Part shown: piece after piece, positions 9,398 through 21,500 of the stretch
How positions within the stretch are numbered: the stretch's first letter is position 1
Layout of the letters: every line of letters starts with the position of its first letter
DNA from: Phorcus lineatus
Lineage: Eukaryota > Mollusca > Gastropoda > Trochida > Trochidae
Direction of reading: 5' to 3'
DNA length: 64,000 nt
NCBI GenBank assembly: GCA_921293015.1
Contig: OV121093.1
Span: 868,001 to 932,000, forward strand
Notes under the pieces: generated by a model
The model's input: only the letters and a program-made list of their open reading frames with translations
The model's database searches: none
What the model was told of the DNA's origin: nothing
Program-made: the position numbers and the translations under genes

Positions 9398-10240
9398 TTA
9401 CTGCATATGGACCTTCCATAATGCCTGCTGTTTGGGAGACTTGCCTACAGTTTTTGTAGAGTCAGCTACCAATACGAGATCTCCGACAACAGACACCTTA
9501 CCAGTACTTCTTAGATTATGAGTTTGTTTCTGTTTCCTTTGACCTTCCTCAAGTTTTTTCCTGACAAGGTCTTGGTCTTCTGCCATTATCTCCTGTGGAC
9601 GCTGAAGGTATGGCACAGGCTTATTTTTCTCTTCCTCTGGAGCCCTTCTTTGAAGCAAAGCTTCCAGACCTCCCAAGCATCAGCCTATTTGGTCCAGTTG
9701 ACGTATGGGGTGTGCTCCATCAAGCTGATGTCAAGTAAGGCAGATGTGCAACCAAATCACTTTGGTCTTGACTACAATAACAGCGTATCATTTGTAACAG
9801 AGTATGATGAAATCTTTCAACAAGACCATTTGAGGAAGGATAATACGGAGTTGTCCTTGTCTTAGCAATGTCAAGCAAAATACATGCCTGTTTGAACAGA
9901 TTGCTATCAAAGTTTCTTCCTTGATCCGTGTGCACTTCGATAAGTGCTCCATACCCTGTTGCAAAATCTTTCGCAAAAAACTTACAAGACCGTTTCAGCT
10001 TCTTGGTTTGGGAGTGGAATGGGTCCATGATGACCAAGATGTACTTGTTACCTCTTGCAGAGATTGGAGATGCTCCTAGGATGTCGATGACGATTGAGAG
10101 GATTGATGGACCGAAGTCGTTACTTGAGTTTGCTTAGTTATTTGACCTAAAGTTTGCTTCGGAGGCTTTGTTAAGGCGACTGTCACATTGCCAGTGCACG
10201 ATCATGCAGGACTGGAACTGATCTTTAGTTTTTTAGGTTT
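9398..10240 (-). pseudogene. Gypsy-type retrotransposon integrase remnant
   Basis: Minus-strand frames encode parts of a Ty3/Gypsy integrase core: GNKYILVIMD, then VHTDQGRNFDSNLFKQ (second Asp) and a TTPYYPSSNGLVERFH segment with the catalytic Glu. The C-terminal region follows in another frame (QRPQEIMAEDQDLVRKKLEE, 9398-9676). Frameshifts, a stop at about 9720 and an internal deletion show that it is dead. The rest of pol, gag and both LTRs were not found nearby. Confidence 0.85.
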
Positions 10241-10905
10241 CACAGTTTCACCTTCCTCTTCGCTGCTGCTTTGGTAGCGACTATTCTGCCAGACTAAAGA
10301 AAGGAATATCATAACTGAACCTTGATTACTTTGAGCTGAAGTCCCACATTATATTACATTGTATATAACCACGTCTTTCGGATATCCAGTTGTTCATCTT
10401 CAGTGTATAGATCCGAAAAATCTTCTGACAAGGGCAGATTTATCCTGAAAATGGATATATTATGTTTCTTATGCCTAGATAATAAATCTTATATGTGCTT
10501 TGAGTATGCCCCTCTGCGGCTTGCAATGATTGTACTCATTATTTATTTCCTATTAATACTACCTCACAGAGGAGGGCCGCAATGTAGGCCACATTGCCAA
10601 TATAATTCCAATTCAAACTGCTGTGACTGCCAATACAACAATGCATCGAAACCTGACATTATGATGAATGATTAAGCCTAAACACATTTCAGGGAAATAT
10701 TATTTTGCGTATAAACCATTAGGGAATGCAATTTTCTTGTAATTTTATTTGAAATAAATCAACGTCAGAGCTTAAATCCACTGTAATCAGTCGTCATTCA
10801 TTACTCAATGTATGCTCATGCATTCGGGAATTTGAAAAGTTGGACAACTTGATGACTCAGCTTGCTTACAAACTTTCCCCTGACCATCTTTTATATCAGC
10901 AATAT
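10241..10905. other. Non-coding stretch
   Basis: An AT-rich stretch. An open frame at 10403-10675 (plus) has a hydrophobic segment but no recognisable family and no splice support. Confidence 0.3.
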
Positions 10906-11660
10906 ATATGATCTTTCTTATTCTTATCAATTTGGTGCTGATATCCTTGGAGAGAATGAATATTTACCGAAATATGAGAACAGAATCTTCAGTCCGTTTC
11001 ATAAGGACTACACTGAGAAGATGAAAACCGACATTGTGTCCAAATTGAGAATGGAGAATCCTAAATTGAGACTTGTGTTAGCAACTGTCGCCCTTAGGAT
11101 GGGTTTGAATGCACCTAGCATTGATAGTGATTCACTTTCAACCACCAACTACACTGGAAATGTTTCCAGGAAATAGGACAGGCTGGAAGAGCTGGTCAGA
11201 GTTCTAGTGTTACAACAAGAGTGATATTGCTCTCAACAAGAAGATCCCGCCAGGGGCTCGGCAACTTTGTCTGCATTAGAGAACTGTACTACACGTAGCC
11301 AGGTTTGGGTGCAATGCTACACTGTGTTTCAGCGTAGTAGCACCCATGGTTCGCTAGTTCCAGCCGATGCTCGCAGGTCTCACCGCTAAGCAAAGCCACA
11401 ATGGTGTTGCGGGCTTTCTCCCTGCAATAATACTAGCAGTCGCGATATAAGTGAAATAATCTTGAAAGCGGCGTTAAACCCTAACTCACTCACTCACTCA
11501 ACAAGAAGGATATGACCGAGCAAATATGCAACTACTGTGAAAACAAAACATCTTGTGTGCGAAAAAAACCCGGTGTCTCATTTTGGCTTTTCACAAGTGG
11601 TGTATTCAGGAAATCCGGACTGTGCTGCATAAACTGCAAATTGAAATCTTCATGTATGTG
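10906..11660 (+). pseudogene. RecQ-like DNA helicase remnant (helicase C-terminal domain), split by a SINE
   Basis: The plus strand encodes KYENRIFSPFHKDYTEKMKT and LVLATVALRMGLNAPSI, then after a one-base frame change (near 11163) FQEIGQAGRAGQSSSV and VTTRVILLSTR. Motif V (ATVALRMGLNAPSI) and motif VI (FQEIGQAGRAG) are typical of RecQ helicases. The frame then meets a 5'-truncated SINE (11244-11496) and resumes with EQICNYCENKTSC, a Cys-rich stretch like a RecQ zinc-binding segment. The arginine-finger region reads Q-A-G-R-A-G where R-A-G-R-x-G is usual. Such RecQ-like genes are often multicopy and transposon-linked in molluscs, so this is probably a dead copy. Confidence 0.75.
11244..11496 (+). 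mobile_element. SINE family A, 5'-truncated, with 12-bp target-site duplication
   Basis: The copy starts in the element's body (ATCCCGCCAGGGGCTCGGCA) and ends with the CTCAC tail. Flanking repeats CTCAACAAGAAG lie at 11232-11243 and 11497-11508; the first bases may be shared with the tail. It interrupts the RecQ-like frame between STRR and KDMTEQ. Confidence 0.9.
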
Positions 11661-11679
11661 TGTCATTACATGCCTTGAA

Positions 11680-12565
11680 TTATACACCTGGAAAAAAGTA
11701 TTGCAACACCTGCTTTTTCAGTGATTGTCATAATACAAATACATGGTATTTGATTATAAAGAAGATCCAATCAAATTGGTTGTTTTGGGTTGAGCACAAA
11801 CTAATGATAGAAAAACAACAAACTATTCAGTAATTGTACACTTTATCATTTGAAAAACAGTCATAGAAGTAACACCTGTAAAACAATTTAAGAGTCGAAA
11901 ATGTTTTACTGAAACAACAGCGTTCTCTTAGTTGAAATGGATCTTCAATGTTACGGACCTAGCCCAAATACTAAAAACTTTAAAAAACAAACAAAAGTCA
12001 GTATTTGGTGTAACCCCCATTCACACGAAGGACTGCAGTTACCTTTGAGGCAATTGGTTACATTCCTGATGAAGAACTGCATCAAGTTCAGCAAGGTTTT
12101 GAATCAGAGGTTGTCTGTTGGTAATCCTACGGCCTAAAATGTCCCATGCATGTTCGATCGGATTCAGATCTAAACTCCTAGCTGGCCAGGGCAATGTTGT
12201 GATGGCTTCTTGGTAGAGATAATCAGCAACCACTCGTGCTCTGTGAGGTCTGGCATTATCGTCCATGAAGACGGGTCGAGTACTGAGTGGGTGGCTGTCG
12301 AAATGAGGAATGTTTGAGGATGTCTCGCTGGTACTTTTGTCCTAGGAGATTACCCCTTACAGTTATCAAAGGAAGCTTACAATCGTACGAAAAGCATCCC
12401 AATCATCAAAGATCCGCCACTGAATGGAACCTGTTCCATGATGTTCCTTTGAGCATAGACTGTTCCCCTTTCTCTCCAAACCCTCACTCTGCCGTCTGTC
12501 ATGAAGAGGAGAAAACGGCTCTCGTCAGACCAGTTGTACACAACGCTACACGAGCAGCTTCATGA
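11680..12565 (-). mobile_element. Tc1-like element remnant with one end and most of the transposase
   Basis: The left end (11680-11720) carries CACCTGGAAAAAAGTATTGC, which resembles terminal inverted repeats of Tc1-like elements. On the minus strand, between about 12565 and 12039, pieces of transposase follow in order: WSDESRFLLFMTDGRVRVW, NIMEQVPFSGGSLMI, GNLLGQKYQRDILKH, and RPVFMDDNARPHRARVV (second catalytic Asp) with SLDLNPIEHAWD (third acidic residue). The last ORF (12039-12266) is intact to its stop. The N-terminal helix-turn-helix half and the right terminal repeat are missing, and there are stops and frameshifts. Confidence 0.85.
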
Positions 12566-13150
12566 GGATCAGTGAGCAGGGGGCTCTTAAAGGGCCAGGT
12601 TGCACCAAATCTGTTTCTCGTTTCTTCTACTAGTAGTTTACATTCTCTTGTCATCAGTCGTTAGAGAATGGCATATATCACTTCTTGGCGAGCCCTTCAC
12701 TGCCCCAAACAACAGACGTTATCTGGGGGGCTATCATATTCCTGTGTGCCTCAGAGCTTACTTTATCAAGTTTGCTTTAGCTGTGAAACTTGTACATGAA
12801 CGTTTTATCAATGAAATAATTCCATGAAAAATATGTTATCCTATATGAACAAATACAGGGAAAAAATAATCATTTATAAGCATAATTTATTCATGTGTAT
12901 TATTATTCATTAGTATGACTGATTACTATTCAAAATATCCATAAGATAGACATCTTCCGGATGCGCACGCATAGCGATAGGACGTGCATGTAAGGAGCTC
13001 CGACCCGGCCCGCTGTTATCATCCGTAATCCAAATGAATCAACGAAGATTTTGAAGTCAGTGAAGATGCATGAAGCAACAAAAACATTACAACAATAATA
13101 AGGGGATGCAGTGAAAATATTTCAGAAAATAAATTGAAGATATGACTAAT
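12566..13150. other. Non-coding stretch between Tc1 remnant and LINE
   Basis: AT-rich. No supported gene was seen. It probably contains the 5' untranslated part of the LINE that follows. Confidence 0.3.
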
Positions 13151-13609
13151 TTATAACTCAAAGAGATTCACGACAGAAAACCTAATTTGCCAATATATGG
13201 TCTGAAGACAGAGCCCCAGGAGAACTCCGAGCGTGTGCTTAGAAATTTCTTGACGAATATGCTCAACTTTTCTGAGCAAAGAGTAGAAAACATCTACTTT
13301 AAAACGGTCCACCGCCTACCGAGAAAACCTTTTGACAATGACCCAACTCCTAACGCGCATCCGCCTATTATTGCCTCTTTCCTGTACATCCCTGATAGAG
13401 ACGCAGTTCTTGGAGCCAGGAAAATGCTGAAAGGCAAGGGTGTGTATGTGCGTACAGATCTCCCCCCTAAGCTGAAGAAACAGCGGGCAATCCTGTACAG
13501 AAAATCTCGAGAACTCTACAACCGAGATACCTGCTACACCCGAGTGAGACTGGTGGGTGTGACCCACGTACTGGAGACCAGCGACCCCCGAGAGCCACGC
13601 TCACCCTGA
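13151..13609 (+). CDS. L1-like LINE ORF1 protein, C-terminal part
   Basis: The frame is open from a stop just before 13151 and shows no obvious ATG start, so it is probably a truncated ORF1. It encodes ERVLRNFLTNMLNF, NIYFKTVHRLPRKPF, PPIIASFLYIPDRDAVLGAR and KGKGVYVRTDLPPKLKKQR, then YTRVRLVGVTHVLE. This layout matches the RNA-binding (RRM-like) and C-terminal domains of L1-type ORF1 proteins, which coat the LINE RNA. ORF2 of an L1-like element starts about 960 bp downstream on the same strand. The coiled-coil N-terminus is not visible. Confidence 0.65.
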
Positions 13610-13614
13610 GTGGC

Positions 13615-14090
13615 CTACACACAGTAAACATGGGCAATTCAACTCCGCATAAGATTTGTGTGGACATACCAGAAATGTGGTAAACGGCAAGGTGTAATCC
13701 TTTCCGTGTTTTATGTTAATCAAACAAAAAGAACCTTTGTTTTCCTGACTTTTGCTTTGCGTTCTTGATGGCAATGTACATGTTGTCAGTTTACAGGTAA
13801 TTCAATTTTATTTAACATTGCTCAGAACGAAGCACTTGGTGGCGTACACACACCTTGACACAATAACATGGGCAATCTATTTTTGGATAAGATTTGTGTG
13901 TACTTACCAGACATCTGGTCATTCAACGGCAAGGTGAAATCCTTTCCATAAGTTATGTTATTCAAAATAAGAAACTTTTCTTTTCCGGACTGTTGTTTTA
14001 ATTTCATAGATGGCAATGTAAATAGTGTCAGTTGGCAGATAATTCATATTGATTTAACATTTTTCAGAACTTAGCACATATCGCTTGTAA
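13615..14090 (+). repeat. Tandem repeat of ~240 bp
   Basis: Two adjacent diverged units start near 13622 and 13861. Both contain ACATGGGCAAT, ATAAGATTTGTGTG, ACGGCAAGGTG and AATCCTTTCC. They lie between ORF1 and ORF2 of the LINE. Confidence 0.75.
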
Positions 14091-14362
14091 AACTTTCGCT
14101 TGATACGATGTTTGCTTGTTTTATGTATTCCAAAAGCTTGATATGTTAATATCCATTCCACCATGCATGTGCCGTCAGACAGTGTTGATATTTAAAGTAG
14201 TGACAACAAGCACTAAAACAGTTGACTGATATTCGCCAACAGCTGACCTGTTCGACTCCGTGTTTGTCTTAAAAGTATTATTGCACTGGACGTACGGAAG
14301 TTGAATTGTAGAGCGGATTGTTATTTATTTTTATTCTTTCAACAGGAATAGATTTCCAAAAT

Positions 14363-14464
14363 TTAGTGGTTCGAATCCCGCCAGCGGCTCGGCAACTTTG
14401 TCTGCAGTAGAGAACTGTTCTACACGCAGTCAGGTTTGGGTGCAATGCTACACTGAAATCCACT
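14363..14464 (+). repeat. SINE family A fragment
   Basis: About 100 bp from the B box (GTGGTTCGAATCCCGCCAG) through GTTTGGGTGCAATGCTACAC. No tail or target-site duplication was seen. It lies about 100 bp before LINE ORF2. Confidence 0.85.
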
Positions 14465-14569
14465 GTCATAATACATCACAAAACAAAGTGCAAATTCGGA
14501 AAGTTTTTTACAAAAATGCCAGCATTTCATCAATTGTGCCATCTAACCATTAGAGTAGAATGATTTAAA

Positions 14570-15510
14570 ATGGGATCTGAAAGAGTAAGAATTATTTCGA
14601 TGAATTGTAGGGGCCTTGGTGACAGTCTAAAAAGGAAACAAGTATTTAGTTTTCTTAAAGAGAAAAAAGCATCTATATACTGTTTACAAGATGTTTATTT
14701 TACGAAACAACAGGAACAGTTTATCAAACAACAATGGGGCTATTCTGAATGCTACTTTAGTTCCTATAATTCGAATGCTTGTGGAACCGCAATATTTTTT
14801 AATAATACGTTTGAATTTAGCATTAAAAAACAGTATTCTGATGAAGATTCTGGTAACTTTAAGGGTTTAGATATTGAAATTGATGATAGGCAATATCTTC
14901 TTTTAAACTTATATGCCCCTAACGAAGACACACCCAAATTCTATGAACGAATTGTAGACATATTAAATGAATCAGAGTCGGAATTTTTAATTCTCTGTGG
15001 GGATTGGAATTGTGCTTTAAATCCAATTTTTGACTAATTTAATTACAAACATATAAACAACCCTAAAGTTAGCGCAAAAATACATGATCTTATTGAATTA
15101 TATGATCTGAAAGATCCATGGAGATTATCCAATCCTTATGGAAAAAAATATACTTGGCGACAACCTACCCCATTGAAACAATCACGTCTTGATTATTTCC
15201 TTGTTTCGCATAATCTCCTTTCATCAATAGAATATACCGAAATTGACCCGGGCTTTAAAACAGACCATTCTATAATAGAAATGAGTCTGCAACTAAACGA
15301 GATTGTACGCGGAAAAGGCTTTTGGAAGTTCAATAACTCCCTGTTAAACGATCCGGAATATGTAAAAGATACGATAAAGGAAACTTGTGACCAATATAAA
15401 ATTTCGGATCAACTTTTATGGGAAACTTTATTGTGTTTAGTAAGAGGTAAAACCATATATTATTCCAGTAGCAAAAAATAGAACAGAGAAAAAAGAGAAA
15501 AACAAATATA
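14570..15510 (+). pseudogene. L1-like LINE ORF2, endonuclease part (interrupted at 15510)
   Basis: The first frame (14570-15037) encodes an APE-type endonuclease: RIISMNCRGLGD (catalytic Asn), KASIYCLQDVYF (usual E of LQET replaced by D), and LILCGDWNCALNP (D and N of the GDFN motif). After one stop (15035-15037) it continues in the same frame with SRLDYFLVSHNLLSS and DPGFKTDHSIIEMSL (the final SDH-type His). The linker GFWKFNNSLLNDPEYVKD follows. Another stop lies at 15479-15481, then REKREKQI up to the boundary with the giant element. The sequence resumes in frame at about 40375. Two stops and the altered active site mark it as inactive. Confidence 0.85.
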
Positions 15511-15538
15511 GTCGCAAGCGACGACAAAAGGATTCAGC
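15511..15538. repeat. Left end of giant element: small palindrome and subterminal motif
   Basis: GTCGC-AA-GCGAC (15511-15522) can form a 5-bp stem. It is followed by AAGGATTCAGC (15528-15538), identical to one arm of the right-end stem-loop. Confidence 0.55.
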
Positions 15539-16216
15539 GCATAGAAAGCACATCCATTGTGCACATAGTTATGTTAGCAACCTTGTCTTGAAGCTTGATG
15601 AATATTGGCTGATCCATTAAGTTTGAGCAAACTTTTTCATTTGACCTTAACTTTTAACCAAAGTGTGATTATTGCAAAGAAACCATTGCAGTTACATGAA
15701 AATGAGAACTTAAAAAGCAAGTTCTTTCGACATTTTATTTCACAAAATATGAGCATGAACATATGAATCACAAAGTTAAAAGTTATAATTTTTAATTTCA
15801 GCTTAGCAGTCTAATAGAAAATCAAAAGAAATATTAAATATCAAATGACATGTCCAGTGGTCTACATAATGCTAATGAGTAATGGAGTCGTTGACGTCAG
15901 TCAATGACAATCATACTCATCTGCAGTGCGTACACATGATAGTACTAAAATATTGATAATTCAATGATAGCAGTATGAAATAGAAATTCTTCAATGCTAT
16001 AATCACATTGTAAGATATTTTATGTATGAAAACGTGACATTGGTACCCTCATTATCTTTGGAAGTCTACATAGTGACATGATTTGTGGTTGATGGTATTT
16101 TGAATACGAATTGAAACTCTAGCGTATTTTATTTCTGTTGTTCCATGTGAAAATCACAACAATGTTTATGGATTCATAGTCAACATGATTGGTGTCACTC
16201 AGGATAACAAAGTACA
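15539..16216. other. Non-coding DNA of the giant element
   Basis: AT-rich, no supported gene. Confidence 0.4.
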
Positions 16217-16738
16217 AAATCAAACTTGACACAAAAATGCATCCATTCTTATTTCAAGCTGATTGTACGAGAAGCACACTTCATTGTCAAGTTGTTTAAA
16301 CATTGACTTGTGTCATATGAGCCTAATGCAGTACAGACTTAAACTTAAAACAAAAATGCATCCATTTTCGTTTTAACTCAAGTGTATGAATGAGGCACAT
16401 AAAGGTCAAGAGTAGTTTCGAATTATTAACATGAGTTGTGTGTAAACTCTGTAATGGAACACACTTGCAACTACAAAGTCGAACTTGAAACACAAATGCA
16501 TCCATTCGTACTTCAAATTGTTTGTAGGAAAGCCAAACTTCATTGTCAAAGTTGTTTATACATTGACTTACGTCATTTGATCATAATGTAGTACAGACTT
16601 AAACTTCAAACAAAAATGCATCCATTTTCGTTTCAATTTAAGTGTATAAATGACGCATATAAGGGTCAAAAGTGGTCTTGAATTATTAACATGAGTTTTG
16701 TGTAAACTCAGTTATGGTACACAATTGCATCTATTGTA
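16217..16738. repeat. Tandem repeat, unit ~261 bp, two units, each with two half-repeats
   Basis: The units start near 16217 and 16478. Each half carries CAAAAATGCATCCATT or a close variant (16233, 16352, 16492, 16612). Each unit shares CACTTCATTGTCAAGTTGTT-like and GTAGTACAGACTTAAACTT-like segments. No coding capacity. Confidence 0.8.
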
Positions 16739-18532
16739 CTGAGTGCACCCAATCATTCAAAACTGAGGTGATGCAAAAGAATTATTTATACAAATTTGTG
16801 ATTTCTCAACACAGTCATGAAAACAAGTTTTACGTCACTTATGACATTATAAAAATGTGAACTAATTCAAACTTGATACACAAACAAATAAAAGAACGGA
16901 ACATATTCATACAAATGAAATTGGAAAAGTGCTTTTAACTTATGTATATTCAAAAATATGATCATGATGTGAAAATAGACGGTCTTCAGCCCTTATGTAA
17001 TGAACGACCTATGCTGTTATAACTTAATCTAAAATATTTTAGATGCTTTCAACTATTGTATCTCTAACATTTTGTGTAGGAAATTATTTTTTAGGGGGTA
17101 CATTTCTTTGTTTTAAGTGATAAAAATGAAGTAGTTAACAATGATAGTAACATAACATTATATCGTTTATATCAATCATAGAAGATGTTGACAAATAATT
17201 TGTGAATAAAAGAACCTTTCATATATACACCTAATCAAAATAACCCAACAATATCTTATTTTCATGAATTTAAGTTACACTGAATTGAAGAAGCGTAAGA
17301 TTGAATATTTTAGTATAAATTGTACACCAGACAGAAAATTCACATAAGCTTTTTCTATTGTTCATTTCTGAACACAGATGGCAACTGAGGAAAACAGTCT
17401 GTTGAATGGTTTTCTTTGTAGTTTGCTGAGTGTTCTTCATGAATTCAAGTCAATTTCACTTTTCATAATGACAAGAATCATCAATGGACCAGTGTCATTG
17501 GTTCTAGCTTGATGCAAAAAATATCAGTTCTGCATGTGGTTTAATGCGTCCTTGAAGATATCCAGTGGCTATATATACAGGTGATGATGGTACTGCATTT
17601 ACTTCAGATGAACCAACATTTTCCAGAATGATAACTTGTCACATTAATGGCAACAGACACCTCTGCTAAGACACGCTTTGTAATCATGACGATGCACAAA
17701 TATACAAGGTGTCACAAATAAATAGTTCTGCTTCACTTGTGGTAACTCCAGTTATGAAAACATGACATCTTTTTTCAAAATGTCCTTGAAAAACGGCAGT
17801 ATTTCTGTCTTCTTGCATAGCTTGAAAGAGTCATCAATTGCCTTATAGTTCTTGTGTATCCAAAGATCTTTTGGACTGAGTTCCAGCACACACCAGGGAT
17901 GTATAAAAACAAAATCAGTGTCCAAATGATTTGTTTCGTGCAAACAGTTATTTCATGAAATAAATGAAGTTCTAAGAATCACAAATAAAAACAATGCTAT
18001 AATAACTAAAGTTCGTATGATTTGCGAAGAAGATTATGATTAGGTGTATATATAACAAGGACAAAAAGTTGTCAAGAATGTCTGCAATACATCCAAGGGT
18101 AAGTCAAAGGTTTGAGGTCTCATATAAGGCCAATTTATGAGAGAGTCAAATTAAAACATTGTGTAACAAAGACAATGTTACAACATGCACAGTTTGCACA
18201 AAACAATTGTTGTAAGTTCAACGTAAAACATTTGTAGTATTTACAAAAAAACAGTCAAAATATCTTATAAATCATTTAATAAACATGTCTTGACATGATA
18301 AAGTATAATTTTGTATTTCATATACACTTGAATTATAATGTAAACAGTTTGACTTACCCTTGAATTTACTGCGAAACATTATAGTATTTACAAAATGAAA
18401 AGGTAGGGGGGGCCACCCGGCTTTTGGACTCGCCCTCCCCCCTGATCACCTCTTAGATGAGGTGTGGAAGTTTATCAATGGGTGGATCCCACTTCAGGGT
18501 TTTTGAGTACAGCCACTGGAACAATGTTCGTT
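16739..18532. other. Non-coding DNA downstream of the Rep-helicase gene
   Basis: AT-rich with no supported gene. A G-run and C-run pair with a short inverted repeat (CACCTC...GAGGTG) at 18405-18470 lies just past the stop codon and could be part of the 3' untranslated region. Confidence 0.35.
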
Positions 18533-21500
18533 TTAGAAAAACAATTCTAGAGCATCATGGAAACTGAAATATGTGGGCAATACCTTAACTCTCACATTGT
18601 CAATACCTTTTACATAAACATGGTCTGGCAAAGTACCTGCTTCTGTGGTCGCACTGACTGCAATTTGTGAAAAACCTCGAGCTTCCATGAACCTTTGGAT
18701 GGAGGAAGTTGTAAGTGCGTTCTCATTGAAGTCACCCATAACGATTGTCTTGTCACTGTATTCACTGATTTCATCAAGTAAATCTTTGAGCTGGTTCTTG
18801 AATGGGGTCAATTTGTATGTCTGTGGTCTGTACACAACAGTTACTGTGGTTGTTTGATCCGGAATGAAAGCAGTCAAGTATTCAAGATTTGTGGTCTCCA
18901 GATTTGGAAATTCGCATTGTATTTTTGAGAACACTCCAACACCACCATGTGCTTGCGTTTTAAGACTTGCAAACAATGGGTCTGAGTCATCATAAGACTG
19001 TGATCTTTGTTTGTGCCTGAACATAAATCCTCCTAGAGCTGGATGTTGAACAGTTGAGAGCCATGTTTCTGTGACAAATATCATGTCTGCTGAATGAAAG
19101 CGTTTATCACTTCTCAATTTGTCAATATGGCAAGGCAAACCTTCGATGTTGTGAAGCACAAGATGACAGTTATGGTCATGGTTCTCTATTTCAACTGAGT
19201 TGCAGTATTGTGGCATGTTTGAAATGGATTCTGAGACGTCACTGCTACAAAAAATTGCTTTTGGGTCAAAGTCTTTGAGAATGAGTCCATCAAGTGATGT
19301 GACACGAGAAAGTGCTACATAAGCTTGTCCTGGGGCAAAGATCTTTTTCAAAGAAACAACAGCTTGCTGAACAGTTAATCCCTGAACTTTGTGAATTGTA
19401 CAAGCCCATGCCAACTTCAGTGGAAACTGTCGTTTCGTTTTCTTTGAACGCGCATTGTTTTCATCATGACGAGAAATAGGGGTACTGTTCATTGGAACAC
19501 CAGGTGGATTGTGTTTTGTCAATCTCACTTTTTTGCCAACATCATTGTTATCAAAAGCGACATACACTGTACACACTTTTCCATTTTTGGTTGAAACATG
19601 TGACACCTTGCCAAATGCACCATTGACTAAGCCATCTGATGTGTCTATGTTCTTTGTAAGAAGAACCCTTGCATCAATTCCAATTCTCTGAGATGTGGTG
19701 GAAAGAAGTTCAAGGTCGCCAGTAATTTTGTTTTTCCCAAATTCTTCAATCTCAATCTCAAATGTGTCCTTGCAAATTTTGTCTAGCATCTCACTGTTGT
19801 ACTTGTCAACCTCAACATTTGTGGATTTTATGTGCAGACAATCTGGGCCGTCTTCTGTAACACGACTACTGAGCAAAGCAACATCGTCAGATTCAAGGTT
19901 TGTTTCACCATCAATTGCATCTCGTTTTGATGCTTTTCGGAGCCTGTTTAACAAAGCTGCAAATTCTGGATCTCTTTGTCTCATGATTTCTGTTAGTTCA
20001 ACCACAGAGAAACAATCATTCCATAAATCATACCCAGGAACTGATTTGTAAAGTGGTACACCTTTGACCGGAGGAAGCTGATAAAAATCTCCCACAGCAA
20101 GAATAGAAACGTTTCCAAATGGTGAATCTTTCTGTTTGATTTGTTTCAGTCTGCCATGAACATAAGCAAGCAGCTTTTGATCAACCATTGAAATTTCATC
20201 AATGATAAGAACCTGAACGCCTCCACATTTTGACCTGAGTGTATTCAATGTATTCTCACAAAGATATTGATACTGGTTTGGAACTGCTATTCCAATTGAT
20301 AGACCTGAGTGTATTGTGGATCCTTTAATGTTGAATGCAGCATTTGCAGTTGGTGCCATTAAAAGAACTGATGTGTCATCAGGATGATCTAAAGTTGGTG
20401 CAAGTAAGCGAGTGGCTTCATAGTAAAAAGCTTTCACTAAATGAGACTTTCCAGTACCTGCTCCACCAGTCAAAAACACATGAAACGGTTTAGGGTCCTT
20501 GCCATTTCGTTTGTCAAGACACCATTGTCTTAGCTTGTAGAACACTTCATTTTGCTTTTCATTCAAGGATTTGAGGATAGCATGGGCTTCTGTTTTAGAA
20601 ACATTACTTTGAATTGCTTCAGTATGTGAAACACGTTCCTCATGAGGAAGCAGATCAGGGATGTTTTGTTCATCATCAGAGTCATGATTGTCATCAGAGT
20701 GATCATTGCGTCTTACTTCCTGACATTCTAGTCTATTAACCTCAGCTTCTGGACATATTTGAGACCAGGCGTCTTCAAGACTACCAGAAGCTTCAAGAGT
20801 TTCCTGTGCAAGCTGCATGTCTGAGGCATTTTTCTCAAAATGTTGTCTGTTTCTTTCAACAATTGTTTTGACTTGTTCAACTACACCTGAAGCTGTAGCA
20901 ATGGCTCCATCATTGTAGAAATGCTCAAATGAGTTGAATTGTGGAGGTAACAATTGACTTTCGCTTGTGTGGTTAAGGAACAATTCCAAACTGGATTGAA
21001 AGTACTTTTCTGGGTCTTTTTCTTTTGCAAATTTAGCATATCTAACAACTGCTGAATCTGTCCTTGTTCTTTTCTTGATATGGCCAAGATTGTTCAGTAA
21101 AGCTATCACAGGTGTGCGTCTGTTTTCATCAGAAACATTAGTGACTTCAGATTTGGAAAGGACTCTGTAATCTGATACAAATGTGGCTTGGCACATGTCA
21201 CGGAACTCCGGTGTGTCAGGTCTGGCTCGATATCTGTCAAGAACACTGGGCAACCAAACATCATCTTGATCGATTTCACCGTTTGCTACTTTTGCTCGCA
21301 GTTGCTGTAGAGGCATGCTCATTCTGACTCGATTAACAGTGGGGATCATTTCAACCTTCCTAGAACATCCTTTCAGGTCAAGTGTGCATACACGGAAAAT
21401 GGCTTCTTGCGCACTAACTTCACGACTGTTCAAGTATTTTGTGCCTATTCTTCTCATTGCATTTTTTGCATCAACATTTCCTTCTTTGCGTATTTCACTT

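Noticed and set aside
10403..10675. Hydrophobic plus-strand frame as a membrane protein gene
   Set aside because: No homology recognised, no splice sites, and AT-rich sequence readily gives such frames.
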